A stretch of 64,000 nucleotides of DNA, taken from Saliniradius amylolyticus (GTDB lineage Bacteria > Pseudomonadota > Gammaproteobacteria > Enterobacterales > Alteromonadaceae). The notes beneath the pieces are model-generated. The model ran no database searches and was not told the origin of the DNA. It saw only the letters and a program-made list of their open reading frames with translations. Where the stretch lies: NCBI RefSeq assembly GCF_003143555.1, contig NZ_CP029347.1, positions 3,150,947 through 3,214,946 on the forward strand. The letters run 5' to 3'. Both the position numbers and the translations under genes were made by a program. Of the stretch, positions 29,529-39,625 are shown piece after piece; position 1 is the first letter of the stretch, and each line of letters starts with the position of its first letter.

Positions 29529-29666
29529 ATGCAAAAAATGAAACCCCTTATCGCCCTGTGCAGTGCCTTAGCCCTACTATTAGCGGGCGGCTGTGCCACC
29601 ATGGAAGGCATCGGCAAGGATTTGGAAAAGGCGGGAGAGGAAATTCAGGAAGCCTCCGAGTCTTAA
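29529..29666 (+). CDS. Entericidin A/B-like small lipoprotein
   Basis: A 45-residue peptide. A hydrophobic signal ends in a lipobox-like AGGC (Cys22), followed by ATMEGIGKDLEKAGEEIQEA, the pattern of the entericidin family (small lipoproteins with an amphipathic helix). A CAAAGGAACACC ribosome region precedes the ATG. It probably sits in the outer or inner membrane as a stress-related lipoprotein. An 8-bp hairpin (29675-29698) without a T-run follows. Confidence 0.8.
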   Translation: MQKMKPLIALCSALALLLAGGCATMEGIGKDLEKAGEEIQEASES

Positions 29667-29674
29667 TCACTTAT

Positions 29675-29698
29675 GCCTGCACTTGCTCAGGTGCAGGC
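29675..29698. repeat. Hairpin after the entericidin-like gene
   Basis: GCCTGCAC (29675-29682) and GTGCAGGC (29691-29698) pair around an 8-base loop, 8 bases after the stop codon. The tail is C-rich, so termination would be weak. Confidence 0.5.
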
Positions 29699-29822
29699 CC
29701 CTTCCCGCATCGGTGTGACTCTTAATGAACAACCCCGATTGCCAGTATCGACTTGTTTTATTAGAGAGAATACCAATCTAGTGCAATACTAACCTTACAT
29801 TCAGAAAGAAGGAGTGTAGTGC

Positions 29823-30290
29823 ATGAGCAATATTGATATTGGTATCAACTCTGAAGACAGAAACGCGGTAGCCGATGGTCTGAAACGTCTGCTGGCAGAC
29901 AGTTACACTCTGTATCTGCAGACCCACAATTTTCATTGGAACGTAACCGGACCACAATTTCGTGAGTTGCATCTGATGTTTGAGGAGCACTATACCGAAT
30001 TGGCCGAAGCAGTAGATGATATCGCCGAGCGAATTCGTACTCTGGGCGTTGAATCCCCAGGCACTTATAAAGCCTTTTCCAAGCTAACGGCCATCGAGGA
30101 AACCGAAGAGGTACCGGCCGCCGCCGAAATGGTAGTTATCCTCACGAAGAGCCACGAGCAGGTCGTTCGTACTGCCAGAGAAGTGTTGGCCACAGCCCAG
30201 AAAGCCGATGATGAGTCGACCGCTGCACTGGTGTCAGATCGAATGGCCATTCACGAGAAAACGGCCTGGATGTTGCGTTCCATGCAATAA
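29823..30290 (+). CDS. dps: Dps-family ferritin-like DNA-protection protein
   Basis: A 155-residue Dps/ferritin-like protein. The dinuclear iron site lies at the dimer interface: [15 protein letters not shown] supplies the histidines and [22 protein letters not shown] the acidic residues. The four-helix bundle fills the whole length. It oxidises and stores iron and protects DNA during starvation or peroxide stress. GAAGGAG precedes the start. A strong terminator follows, and a Fur-controlled unknown pair lies next. Confidence 0.95.
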   Translation: MSNIDIGINSEDRNAVADGLKRLLADSYTLYLQTHNFHWNVTGPQFRELHLMFEEHYTELAEAVDDIAERIRTLGVESPGTYKAFSKLTAIEETEEVPAAAEMVVILTKSHEQVVRTAREVLATAQKADDESTAALVSDRMAIHEKTAWMLRSMQ

Positions 30291-30317
30291 AAAGGGCTCT
30301 TCCCATCCCCTGTTTGT

Positions 30318-30342
30318 AGCCCGCTTTCCGGCGGGCTTTTTT
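30318..30342 (+). terminator. Intrinsic terminator of dps
   Basis: AGCCCGC (30318-30324) and GCGGGCT (30331-30337) form a 7-bp stem, followed by a run of six T residues. It begins 28 bases after the dps stop. Confidence 0.92.
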
Positions 30343-30380
30343 GTACTCATTCGAACTACCTCTGATACCAAAAACTCACT

Positions 30381-30395
30381 TGATAATAATTATCA
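30381..30395 (+). promoter_or_regulatory. Fur box (perfect 7-1-7 palindrome)
   Basis: TGATAATAATTATCA matches the 7-1-7 Fur consensus TGATAATNATTATCA without mismatch. It lies 34 bases before the start of the next gene and after the dps terminator, so it should repress the two small unknown genes downstream when iron is plentiful. Confidence 0.88.
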
Positions 30396-30428
30396 TTTAG
30401 ATTAACTTGGTTTCAGGAGGTTGCCATT

Positions 30429-30821
30429 ATGATGCAAGAGAGTGGGTTTCATCTTCAGGTTCGACATCAGCAATACCTGTGTCGCACTCAAAAATTTATC
30501 TGCAATCAGTTAAGCCACGCGTACCAGTACCGGCAAGGGGGGAGCGTGTTCGCCGCTGTGGTGTGTTATCAGACGGCCTACGATCACAGTCGACTGCTGT
30601 CGAGACTGGCCCCTGAGTACAGTCTGCTGCAAACCACCAGTTGCGCTCTGATGCTGGGACACTGTTATCACCAACACGGCCTTACTGAACAGGCCATAGA
30701 GTTATACCGCCAATTAGCCCGACATTTGACATATCAGCGAAATCACCAGGCTCGTCGCCGCCGTCTGATACAGCGCTGCCAGAGCTCCGTCGCGCAGGCA
30801 TTGCACGAGTTAATGGAATAG
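30429..30821 (+). CDS. Uncharacterised Fur-box-controlled protein with TPR-like helices
   Basis: A 130-residue protein with no family recognised. An AGGAGG ribosome site sits 8 bases before the first of two ATG codons. The central part (about 48-95) is helical, with a TPR-like helix pair ending HGLTEQAIELYRQLARHL. The C-terminus (98-115) is very basic (NHQARRRRLIQR), and it contains six cysteines. It has no signal or membrane segment. A perfect Fur box upstream makes it an iron-starvation gene, probably cotranscribed with the 62-residue gene 9 bases downstream. The function is unknown. Confidence 0.72.
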   Translation: MMQESGFHLQVRHQQYLCRTQKFICNQLSHAYQYRQGGSVFAAVVCYQTAYDHSRLLSRLAPEYSLLQTTSCALMLGHCYHQHGLTEQAIELYRQLARHLTYQRNHQARRRRLIQRCQSSVAQALHELME

Positions 30822-30830
30822 GAGAAGGGT

Positions 30831-31019
30831 ATGAGATTCACTGGTTCTACTTGTGCCCAAAACGAAATGGTGTCAGTCCAGATCAGCCGCGCCACACTGG
30901 CAAGACTATTAAACGAGCACCAACTGGTGTTGGAGGAGGTGCGACCTAATTCCCCGGCCGGTAGCAAGACGTTACGCTCTCTGTTGCTGGAAGCCGCAGG
31001 CCGCCGCTTGGGGAATTAA
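30831..31019 (+). CDS. Small uncharacterised protein, second gene of the Fur-box unit
   Basis: A 62-residue protein after an AGGAGAAGGG ribosome site, 9 bases downstream of the previous gene. It is helical (SVQISRATLARLLNEHQLVLEEV), with a basic C-terminus and one cysteine, and lacks a signal peptide. No family was recognised. Iron control is inferred from the shared Fur box. Confidence 0.62.
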   Translation: MRFTGSTCAQNEMVSVQISRATLARLLNEHQLVLEEVRPNSPAGSKTLRSLLLEAAGRRLGN

Positions 31020-31351
31020 GCTGGAGAGTAAAAAAAGATTCACTCTTAACCATACATATCATCGGTAGGTGTTTAAGTCGTCGCTTTGACTTTTCCTTGG
31101 CAGAGCGAGGCTCAATTGAACGCGAAATCCTGGATGATTTCGCGAGGTGATAGCCTTGCAGGATGCTACCTTGAACCGGTTCGATGCTGTCAGAGCCTTG
31201 ATGCGGCAAGGTTCCCGAAAAGTCAGGAGCGACAAAGACCTTTTCGCCCCTTTTAAGTCTTTTTAAAAGGGGCTGGCTCGCCGCGGACGACGAGTCACAT
31301 CCAGCAGGGAAGCCTCTCGAAAGCAATGCAGCAAGCGGTCACCAATAGAGG
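31020..31351. other. Structured intergenic stretch without a recognised gene
   Basis: 332 bases between the Fur-box unit and the tusA stop. Two perfect hairpins are visible: CGCGAAATC/GATTTCGCG (31121-31129, 31136-31144) and GCCCCTTTTAA/TTAAAAGGGGC (31246-31256, 31263-31273). A 126-codon minus-strand frame (30946-31326) crosses it, but it has no credible start site and an arginine/serine-rich composition typical of chance frames. It may be an intergenic mosaic repeat or an unrecognised RNA. Confidence 0.4.
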
Positions 31352-31603
31352 TTAACCCTCTGGCAGCCCCTTACGGATCCAATACCTATAGGGCGCCTGC
31401 TCGGTATCACTGCTCACCAACTGATGGTCCATAAACTGGCAAAAACCCGGAATATCCCGGGTCGTGGCCGGGTCATCGGCGATCACAAGCAGTAGCTCGC
31501 CATCCTCCATGGTGCGAATGGTCTTACGTACCATCATCACCGGCTCAGGACAGCGTAGCCCAAGGGTGTCGAGCTGGCGATCAGCATTCGACTCAGATGC
31601 CAT
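31352..31603 (-). CDS. tusA: Sulfurtransferase TusA family protein
   Basis: An 83-residue TusA/SirA-like protein. The catalytic cysteine is in [12 protein letters not shown] (C18), the family CPxP-type motif. The rest forms the small two-layer alpha-beta sandwich ([30 protein letters not shown]). It relays persulfide sulfur, as in E. coli for tRNA 2-thiouridine. The start at 31603 overlaps the pyrE end by 11 bases; a longer frame is only a pyrE shadow. Confidence 0.93.
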   Translation of the reverse strand: MASESNADRQLDTLGLRCPEPVMMVRKTIRTMEDGELLLVIADDPATTRDIPGFCQFMDHQLVSSDTEQAPYRYWIRKGLPEG

Positions 31604-32234
31604 ACTGCTCACGATAGGCCTTGATATTCGCCAGATGCTCGGCCATCTCCGGCTGTTGCTCCAGATAGCCAACCAGATCGGACAGGCTGACGATGGACAC
31701 CACCTGTGTCTGGAAGTCACGCTCCACTTCCTGAATCGCAGACAGCTCCCCTTTGCCTTTCTCCTGACGGTCTAAGGCGATCAATACCCCAGCCAGGTTG
31801 GCGTTATTGGCGTTAAGAATATCCATGGCCTCACGAATGGCGGTACCAGCGGTGATCACGTCATCCACTAACATCACCCGGCCTTCCAACGGACTGCCCA
31901 CCAGATTGCCGCCTTCACCGTGGTCTTTTTTCTCTTTACGGTTAAAACAATAAGGCTTGTCTACATTGTACTTGTCGGCCAAGGCCACCGCCGTTGTCGT
32001 GGCGATGGGAATGCCTTTGTAGGCCGGACCGAAAAGCACATCGTAATCGACACCAGCATCCTGCAAGGCAGCCGCATAGAACTGACCCAGCTTGGCCAGA
32101 TCACGACCGGTATTGAACAGGCCGGCATTAAAAAAGTAAGGGCTTACTCTTCCGGACTTAAGAGTAAACTCTCCAAATTTGAGTACCCCTCGCTCCAGGG
32201 CAAAATCGATAAAGGCTTTTTGGTAGTCTTGCAT
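31593..32234 (-). CDS. pyrE: Orotate phosphoribosyltransferase
   Basis: A 213-residue PyrE, the length of the E. coli enzyme. It joins orotate and PRPP to orotidine monophosphate in pyrimidine synthesis. The PRPP-binding motif is [17 protein letters not shown], and the N-terminus [21 protein letters not shown] is typical. It lies 9 bases after rph on the same strand, the conserved rph-pyrE operon. No pyrE attenuator hairpin was recognised between them. Confidence 0.98.
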   Translation of the reverse strand: MQDYQKAFIDFALERGVLKFGEFTLKSGRVSPYFFNAGLFNTGRDLAKLGQFYAAALQDAGVDYDVLFGPAYKGIPIATTTAVALADKYNVDKPYCFNRKEKKDHGEGGNLVGSPLEGRVMLVDDVITAGTAIREAMDILNANNANLAGVLIALDRQEKGKGELSAIQEVERDFQTQVVSIVSLSDLVGYLEQQPEMAEHLANIKAYREQYGI

Positions 32235-32243
32235 CGCTGCCTC

Positions 32244-32957
32244 CTAGTTCAGCGCAGCTTTTTGCGCGTCGAACAGCTCTCGCAGGGCATGCTTGGACAA
32301 TTCCAGCATCTCCTGCATCTCGTCGAAGCTGAAAGGCGCTTCTTCGGCCGTGCCCTGTACCTCGATCAGTCGGCCGTCTTCGGCCATCACAATGTTCATA
32401 TCGGTTTCGGCTTCCGAGTCTTCCAGATACTCCAGATCTGCCACCGGCGTGCCCTGATAGATCCCCACGGAAATGGCCGCGATCATGTGTTTCAATGGGT
32501 TGGTCTTAATTAAGCCCTTACCACGCATATGATTAATGGCATCCACCAAGGCCACACAGGCGCCTGTGATGGATGCGGTGCGGGTGCCGCCATCGGCCTG
32601 AATTACATCACAGTCCAGAATGATGGTGTTTTCGCCGAGTAGCTTCAGGTCCACCGCCGCTCGCAACGAACGGGCGATTAAACGCTGAATCTCCAGAGTG
32701 CGTCCGCCTTGCTTACCTCGGGCCGCTTCCCTTTGGCTTCGAGTATGAGTAGAGCGGGGCAGCATGCTGTATTCGGCGGTCACCCAGCCCTTCCCTTGGC
32801 CTTTCATAAAGCGAGGAACACCTTCTTCCACCGTGGCATTGCACAGCACCTTGGTATTGCCAAACTCGATTAACACCGAACCCTCGGCATGACAGGTGAA
32901 ATTGCGGGTGATGGTCACGGGACGGATTTGACTGACGGTTCTGCCGCTGGGACGCAT
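32244..32957 (-). CDS. rph: Ribonuclease PH
   Basis: A 237-residue phosphorolytic 3'-5' exoribonuclease that trims tRNA 3' ends. The start is the ATG at 32957 ([14 protein letters not shown]) after AAGGAG; an upstream ATG at 33029 was rejected. Signatures are [39 protein letters not shown] and [18 protein letters not shown]. Full length (E. coli 238), unlike the frameshifted E. coli K-12 copy. It forms an operon with pyrE and is divergent from yicC. Confidence 0.98.
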   Translation of the reverse strand: MRPSGRTVSQIRPVTITRNFTCHAEGSVLIEFGNTKVLCNATVEEGVPRFMKGQGKGWVTAEYSMLPRSTHTRSQREAARGKQGGRTLEIQRLIARSLRAAVDLKLLGENTIILDCDVIQADGGTRTASITGACVALVDAINHMRGKGLIKTNPLKHMIAAISVGIYQGTPVADLEYLEDSEAETDMNIVMAEDGRLIEVQGTAEEAPFSFDEMQEMLELSKHALRELFDAQKAALN

Positions 32958-33082
32958 GACGACTCCTTGGATTGCGAGTGTAAAATTAGCGCGGATTATA
33001 CAACATCCTGGCCCTGTGTTCTGCATCAAATCCTGGCAGAATTCGTTATACTTGCGCCAACAATGATTTAAGGACAGCGGTT

Positions 33083-33946
33083 ATGATCTACAGTATGACA
33101 GCCTTCGCCCGTCGCGAACTGAAAGCGGACTGGGGCAATGTGGTTTGGGAAATTCGCTCGGTGAACCAGCGTTATCTGGAAACCCACTTTCGCCTGCCAG
33201 AACAGTTCCGAGCTCTGGAACCCGCCCTGCGGGAGCGGTTCCGGCAGAAACTCAACCGCGGCAAGATCGAGTGTACCCTTAGGTTCTCTCCCAATGAGGG
33301 CAACGAGGCTGACCTGTCCATGAACAAAGCGTTGGCCAAGCAGCTCTTGGATGCTGCCGATTGGATCCAGTCCCATGGCCAGTCCTCGGGCGTAAATCCT
33401 TTCGACGTGTTGCGCTGGCCCGGTGTCATTAGTGCCGAAGAACAGGATATGGAAACCATTCATTCTCAAACTCTGGGGGAATTTGATGCCACCCTTAAAG
33501 ACTTGATTCAGTCACGAGCCGACGAAGGCAGCAATATGCAGACGCTAATCGAAGATCGGCTCGACAGTATCGAAACGGAAGCGGCTAAGGTACGTCAGCA
33601 AATGCCAGATATTTTGCAATGGCAACGGGAACGACTGCAGAAGAAATTTGAGGATGCCAAGGTAGACGCCGATGACGGGCGCATCGAGCAGGAATTAGTG
33701 ATCCTGGCCCAACGAGTGGACGTGGCCGAAGAACTGGATCGACTCGATTCCCATGTGGGTGAAACCCGTAAGATCCTTAAAAAAGGCGGCCCCTGCGGGC
33801 GACGGCTGGACTTTATGATGCAGGAGTTTAACCGGGAGTCGAACACATTGGGCTCCAAATCCATCAACGCCGATATCACTCAATCGGCGGTGGAGCTTAA
33901 AGTGCTAATCGAGCAGATGCGCGAGCAGATCCAGAATATTGAGTAA
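33083..33946 (+). CDS. yicC: YicC/YloC family endoribonuclease
   Basis: A 287-residue YicC. The N-terminus MIYSMTAFARRE and the C-terminal block (GRRLDFMMQEFNRESNTLGS, then the metal-site helix IKVLIEQMREQIQNIE type) are diagnostic. YicC of E. coli is a metal-dependent endoribonuclease that promotes decay of the small RNA RyhB. It is divergent from rph, as in many gammaproteobacteria. An imperfect GCAACGAG/CTCGTTGC hairpin (33957-33990) follows the stop. Confidence 0.95.
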   Translation: MIYSMTAFARRELKADWGNVVWEIRSVNQRYLETHFRLPEQFRALEPALRERFRQKLNRGKIECTLRFSPNEGNEADLSMNKALAKQLLDAADWIQSHGQSSGVNPFDVLRWPGVISAEEQDMETIHSQTLGEFDATLKDLIQSRADEGSNMQTLIEDRLDSIETEAAKVRQQMPDILQWQRERLQKKFEDAKVDADDGRIEQELVILAQRVDVAEELDRLDSHVGETRKILKKGGPCGRRLDFMMQEFNRESNTLGSKSINADITQSAVELKVLIEQMREQIQNIE

Positions 33947-34433
33947 CAACCAGGGGCAACGAGCCGCTTATCTCATAGAAGACTCGTTGCTCTCTCAATC
34001 AGTTTTTGCAGACTCTCTTGGCCGATTCTACCAGGCTGGAAACTCAATATAGACACACCGATACCGGCATAACCGTTGTGTCCTAGCAAATCCCCAGTTC
34101 AATTAAACTCAGCGAATTTCCTGCAATACTTCCCCACAGATTGCTGCTGTTCGCAGCTCAGCGGCTCACAATTTTTTTTCCTGGCACGTTAACAGCGCTC
34201 GTCTTCACGCGTGCAGAAGTGCACGAAAATGATCTTTTGAAAACCCGCTTGATAACAATGATGACGGTAGAAGGGCTAGAGCTTTGTGATTTTGTGTGTA
34301 AAAAAATACACTATGATATAAATATCTTTATAATCAACGGAGTATTAAACAATTCTGAGTTTACTTTTTATCTGAGGTTGAAAAGAAAATTAAATAGTAT
34401 CCGTCACTTTACTGCTTTGGAGTGCAATTACCA
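33947..34433. other. AT-rich intergenic stretch
   Basis: About 490 bases without a supported gene. The first part holds the yicC 3' hairpin (33957-33964 with 33983-33990). From about 34140 onward the base composition becomes clearly more AT-rich than the flanks, with runs such as ATGATATAAATATC. A 98-codon plus-strand frame (34141-34437) has no ribosome site and no recognisable protein character. It probably contains the promoter of the HTH gene and may be part of a small transferred segment. Confidence 0.45.
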
Positions 34434-34751
34434 ATGACCAAGCTTAATCATAATGAGCAAAATAATACACTTATTTTGGAACTACTCAGTTTACTTTATT
34501 CTGGGGACCTAACATCCGGTGAACTGCTTAAGACCCTCAGGAAAGAGCTAATGGGTCTGTCGCAATTGGCTTTTGCCGAACAAGTGGGTATCAGTCGTCG
34601 AACACTCATCGCACTGGAGCAGGATAAAGCCAGTCCCACCTTACAGATCCTCAATGCCGCCTTTAAACCTTTTGGCCTGAAATACAACCTGGTTGCCAAA
34701 GACGACGATCTCATGCATCAGCTGATTCAACACCAACATACGCAAGATTAG
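34434..34751 (+). CDS. Xre-type helix-turn-helix DNA-binding protein
   Basis: A 105-residue protein starting at the ATG at 34434, 11 bases after GGAG. Residues about 33-87 form an HTH_3 domain: LRKELMGLSQLAFAEQVGIS, then RRTLIALEQDKASPTLQILN and AAFKPFGLKYNLV. The last part resembles HipB-like and antitoxin regulators, but no toxin gene is adjacent. The N-terminal 30 residues are unassigned. It follows an AT-rich stretch and precedes the anchor-H gene on the same strand, which it may regulate. Confidence 0.82.
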   Translation: MTKLNHNEQNNTLILELLSLLYSGDLTSGELLKTLRKELMGLSQLAFAEQVGISRRTLIALEQDKASPTLQILNAAFKPFGLKYNLVAKDDDLMHQLIQHQHTQD

Positions 34752-34882
34752 TTCATAAAGATTAAAAAGTAAACACCTACAAACTTTAATGTGTGTACTT
34801 ACTAACGTTGTTGTTTTTGGTTAATGCTTCATTCATCTCGCTAGGCCATGCTGATATCAACCCCCCTCTGGAGATATTGAGC

Positions 34883-35545
34883 ATGAACACAATCACTTCA
34901 CTTTTTATATTGAGCAGTCTGGTCACGGCGACAGTGGCCTACGCCGAATCAAAGATCATCAACACGGAAATCACCCAGGCTGAAACCAGGACTAAGAATA
35001 AGACGCCCGATGAAGAAACTGAGGCCGGGCAAGAGAGCAACACACAGCACCATTACGGTGAGCACAGCTATATTTATGATGCCTGGGTCAGCATTGAGCG
35101 CGACCAGGATTATGACGGCTATGCCTCCAGCTTTACCTTATCCATGGATATCGATAGCTATTATTCTTCTCGTTGGGTCTATGTGAAGCTGAGTATTAGT
35201 GACGACCTGTACCATTACCAAACCTATCATGTCAGCTCGGATATAAGAGTCGAGGGAGACTCTACTTCAGACGTGTTCAGTGTGGAAACTGAGCTTGCTG
35301 CCGATTTTCCACCATCGGATTATTCGTTTGCAATAGAGCTTTATGACGCCAACACTCATCGCCTGTTAGAGGTATATGACAGCGATGACGACAGCGACCT
35401 TCTCTATGTTCCACTTGAGAGCAGGGAGTATGACAAAGGCCAAAGTACTGTCAGTATCGAGGCCCATGGTGGCAGTATGGGCCTCGCCTTTATCGCTGTT
35501 GTGGCTGGGGTCCGTCTATTTAGGCGATACCATAAAAAACACTAA
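34883..35545 (+). CDS. Choice-of-anchor H family surface protein
   Basis: A 220-residue exported protein starting at the ATG at 34883 after GGAG. A signal peptide ends near AYAES. A charged linker follows, then a beta-rich domain (about 55-190) with YDAWVSIERDQDYDGYASSF, YVKLSISDDLYHYQ and IELYDANTHRLLEVYDSDDD. The C-terminus is GGSMGLAFIAVVAGVRLFRRY: a glycine motif, a membrane helix and a basic tail, as in rhombosortase/GlyGly-CTERM-like anchors. This matches the choice-of-anchor H family. The role is unknown. A start at 34793 was rejected because it would bury the signal. Confidence 0.78.
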   Translation: MNTITSLFILSSLVTATVAYAESKIINTEITQAETRTKNKTPDEETEAGQESNTQHHYGEHSYIYDAWVSIERDQDYDGYASSFTLSMDIDSYYSSRWVYVKLSISDDLYHYQTYHVSSDIRVEGDSTSDVFSVETELAADFPPSDYSFAIELYDANTHRLLEVYDSDDDSDLLYVPLESREYDKGQSTVSIEAHGGSMGLAFIAVVAGVRLFRRYHKKH

Positions 35546-35976
35546 GGAATCTTAGTAGCCTGCCAGTTAATGGCTTGCCATTGACTGCCTTCTTTAACAA
35601 ACACACCGCTATTGTAGTAGTAACTCTTGCCTTTTTTGTCTGTGGATACCAGCTTAAAGGTCAGTACGGCGACAGATTCAGATAGAGGCTTAACCTGAAT
35701 ATCCTGAGCTGAATACTGAGGCAAATCGTCCGGGTTGATATCGTCGGTATCCGGGTCTTGTAGTGCGTTAATGATGCTGGACTTGCCGAAGCGCTCACCA
35801 CCAGAGCTTGTGTAGATCAAGTCGGGATGCCAGAATTTGTTATGCGCCTTTGCGGAATGGATAGAAGCCCCTGTCAAAAAATCTTCCAACTGTCTTTGTA
35901 TCTCAGTTTCAGTTTTTTCTCCTGCTATTAAAAGAGGACTAAAAACTAGTATAAAAACAAGAGCTAGCAGTCGCAT
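35542..35976 (-). CDS. Exported NTF2-like (SnoaL/DUF4440) protein
   Basis: A 144-residue protein with a signal peptide (about 1-18) cleaved near LIAGEK, then an NTF2-like cone fold: helix with IQRQLEDFLTGASIHSA, WHPDLIYTSSGGERFGKSSI, and C-terminal strands VAVLTFKLV and SGVFVKEGSQWQAINWQATKI. The start is the ATG at 35976, 8 bases after GGGAG. The periplasmic role is unknown. Its 3' end overlaps the convergent anchor-H gene by 4 bases. Confidence 0.82.
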   Translation of the reverse strand: MRLLALVFILVFSPLLIAGEKTETEIQRQLEDFLTGASIHSAKAHNKFWHPDLIYTSSGGERFGKSSIINALQDPDTDDINPDDLPQYSAQDIQVKPLSESVAVLTFKLVSTDKKGKSYYYNSGVFVKEGSQWQAINWQATKIP

Positions 35977-36186
35977 AATCAAAACTCCCTATTTATTGGC
36001 ATGGTTTAAGCAGATTAATAATAAGCATTGCCGTTCAGCCTAACATAAGTTTGGGAAACACAATGCCCGCTGAATAGCTTGTAATACTGTTATTCACATT
36101 AACGCTATAGGTAACACATAAATTTCTGTAAATGGCCAAGACCGCGCCGATACAGAAGATGAGAAGTCAACGAGGGGAGGTTCATT

Positions 36187-36363
36187 ATGGCCTGTCTTAC
36201 CCGTCAGCTGTATAAGCAACTCCAGATCTATCTGGCCGATCACCCGGAATTACTTACCGTATCCGGTAGCAGACTGAAATCTAACCTGGTTAAGCGAGGG
36301 CTTTGCCCCTCGACAGTCACCACCGATCAGCTCAGTGAACTGGTTCGGCAATCCAGACGCTAG
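36187..36363 (+). CDS. Small uncharacterised basic protein
   Basis: A 58-residue frame with a strong GAGGGGAGG ribosome site before its ATG. It is helical and basic, with MACLTRQLYKQLQIYLADHP at the start and LVRQSRR at the end. No family was recognised. It stands alone between the NTF2-like gene and the ATL gene. The ribosome site is the main support. Confidence 0.5.
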   Translation: MACLTRQLYKQLQIYLADHPELLTVSGSRLKSNLVKRGLCPSTVTTDQLSELVRQSRR

Positions 36364-36422
36364 TCTGCTTGCCTAAAGATTAGCCTTTGCCGGTTTGATT
36401 TGGGTACTGGTAGGTTGTGAGG

Positions 36423-36761
36423 TTAATACTTTAATGAGAACAGCAGTTCTTGTAGGTCTGGTTGCCACTGATTTGCCTTTAGTTGCACCCCAAGACCCGT
36501 TAGCTGAACGCCTTCCTCTAGCAGCCGCTGACGCTGCTCGTCAGCTTCTTTAGATCCCGCTGCAAAGGCGATACGGCCATCGGCCCTCAGCACTCTGTGC
36601 CAAGGCAATACAAGCTTCTCCGGAGCGGCTCTTAATGCCTTACTAACGAGCCTTGCCCGTCCGGGCAGCCCGGCTAAATCGGCCACCTGACCATAGGTCG
36701 CCACCTTACCCGAAGGAATATAACTGACTACGTCCCAGATGGGCGGGTAATATGAGCTCAT
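36423..36761 (-). CDS. atl: Alkyltransferase-like (ATL) DNA repair protein
   Basis: A 112-residue MGMT-fold protein. The active-site motif PCHRV of O6-alkylguanine transferases is PWHRV here (about 53-57), with tryptophan replacing the acceptor cysteine. This defines ATL proteins, which bind alkylated guanine and direct nucleotide excision repair instead of removing the alkyl group. The HTH-like SGKVATYGQVADLAGLPGRA precedes it. It lies just downstream of the ATP synthase operon terminator. Confidence 0.93.
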   Translation of the reverse strand: MSSYYPPIWDVVSYIPSGKVATYGQVADLAGLPGRARLVSKALRAAPEKLVLPWHRVLRADGRIAFAAGSKEADEQRQRLLEEGVQLTGLGVQLKANQWQPDLQELLFSLKY

Positions 36762-36775
36762 AACGGCACCTATAA

Positions 36776-36799
36776 AAAACCCCGCTTAGGCGGGGTTTT
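36776..36799. terminator. Bidirectional terminator after atpC
   Basis: AAAACCCCGC (36776-36785), a TTAG loop and GCGGGGTTTT (36790-36799) form a 10-bp stem with A/T flanks on both sides. It lies 28 bases after the atpC stop on the minus strand. Confidence 0.93.
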
Positions 36800-36827
36800 A
36801 AGATTCACTTTGCGATATTGGCGGCGC

Positions 36828-37244
36828 TTACTTGCGCACCTTCTTGATCAGCTTCAGCTGAGCCAAGGCAGCGGCCAGTTCGGATGCCGCTTCCGCAAAT
36901 GACAGGTCGCTGGCTGGGTTAGCAATATGCTCTTCAGCATGGCGCTTAGCTTCCAGCGCCGCTTGCTCATCCAGATCCTTGGCGCGTACCGCCACATCGG
37001 CCAATACCGTCACATTACCAGGCTGCACTTCCAGTACACCACCGGCAATATAGATAAACTCTTCGTGACCGTGCTGTTTGACCAGACGTACCATTCCGGG
37101 CTTAAGGTTTGTCAGCAGAGGTGCGTGACCTGGGTAGATACCCAGCTCGCCTTCGCTGCCGGTGACCTGAAGGGTTTCCACCCTTCCGGAGAAAATCTTC
37201 TCCTCGGCACTTACCACGTCGAGATGTACAGTCATTGCTGCCAT
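36828..37244 (-). CDS. atpC: ATP synthase F1 subunit epsilon
   Basis: A 138-residue epsilon subunit. The N-terminal beta-barrel (about 1-88) contains [38 protein letters not shown] and the [16 protein letters not shown] strand. A C-terminal helical hairpin (about 90-138) can extend to inhibit ATP hydrolysis. It links the gamma shaft to the c-ring. It is the last gene of the atp operon, 51 bases after atpD, followed by a terminator. Confidence 0.97.
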   Translation of the reverse strand: MAAMTVHLDVVSAEEKIFSGRVETLQVTGSEGELGIYPGHAPLLTNLKPGMVRLVKQHGHEEFIYIAGGVLEVQPGNVTVLADVAVRAKDLDEQAALEAKRHAEEHIANPASDLSFAEAASELAAALAQLKLIKKVRK

Positions 37245-37295
37245 TTCACCTCCTAACGGTTAATCAAGAGTCACCGGAAAACCGGCGACTCCCCC

Positions 37296-39571
<2,276 letters not shown>

Positions 39572-39625
39572 GACACTCTCCCGATTACTCAACGACCGAT
39601 GCGCCGCGAGGGCGCATCACTCAAA

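Noticed and set aside
30946..31326. 126-codon minus-strand frame over the structured intergenic DNA
   Set aside because: Low-complexity S/R/P composition, no ribosome site, and it overlaps the 62-residue gene on the other strand.
34141..34437. 98-codon plus-strand frame before the HTH gene
   Set aside because: No ribosome site, no recognisable domain, and its 3' end overlaps the better-supported HTH start.
34434..34751. Antitoxin of a HipBA-type toxin-antitoxin pair
   Set aside because: The neighbouring genes encode a surface protein and YicC; no kinase-like toxin is present.
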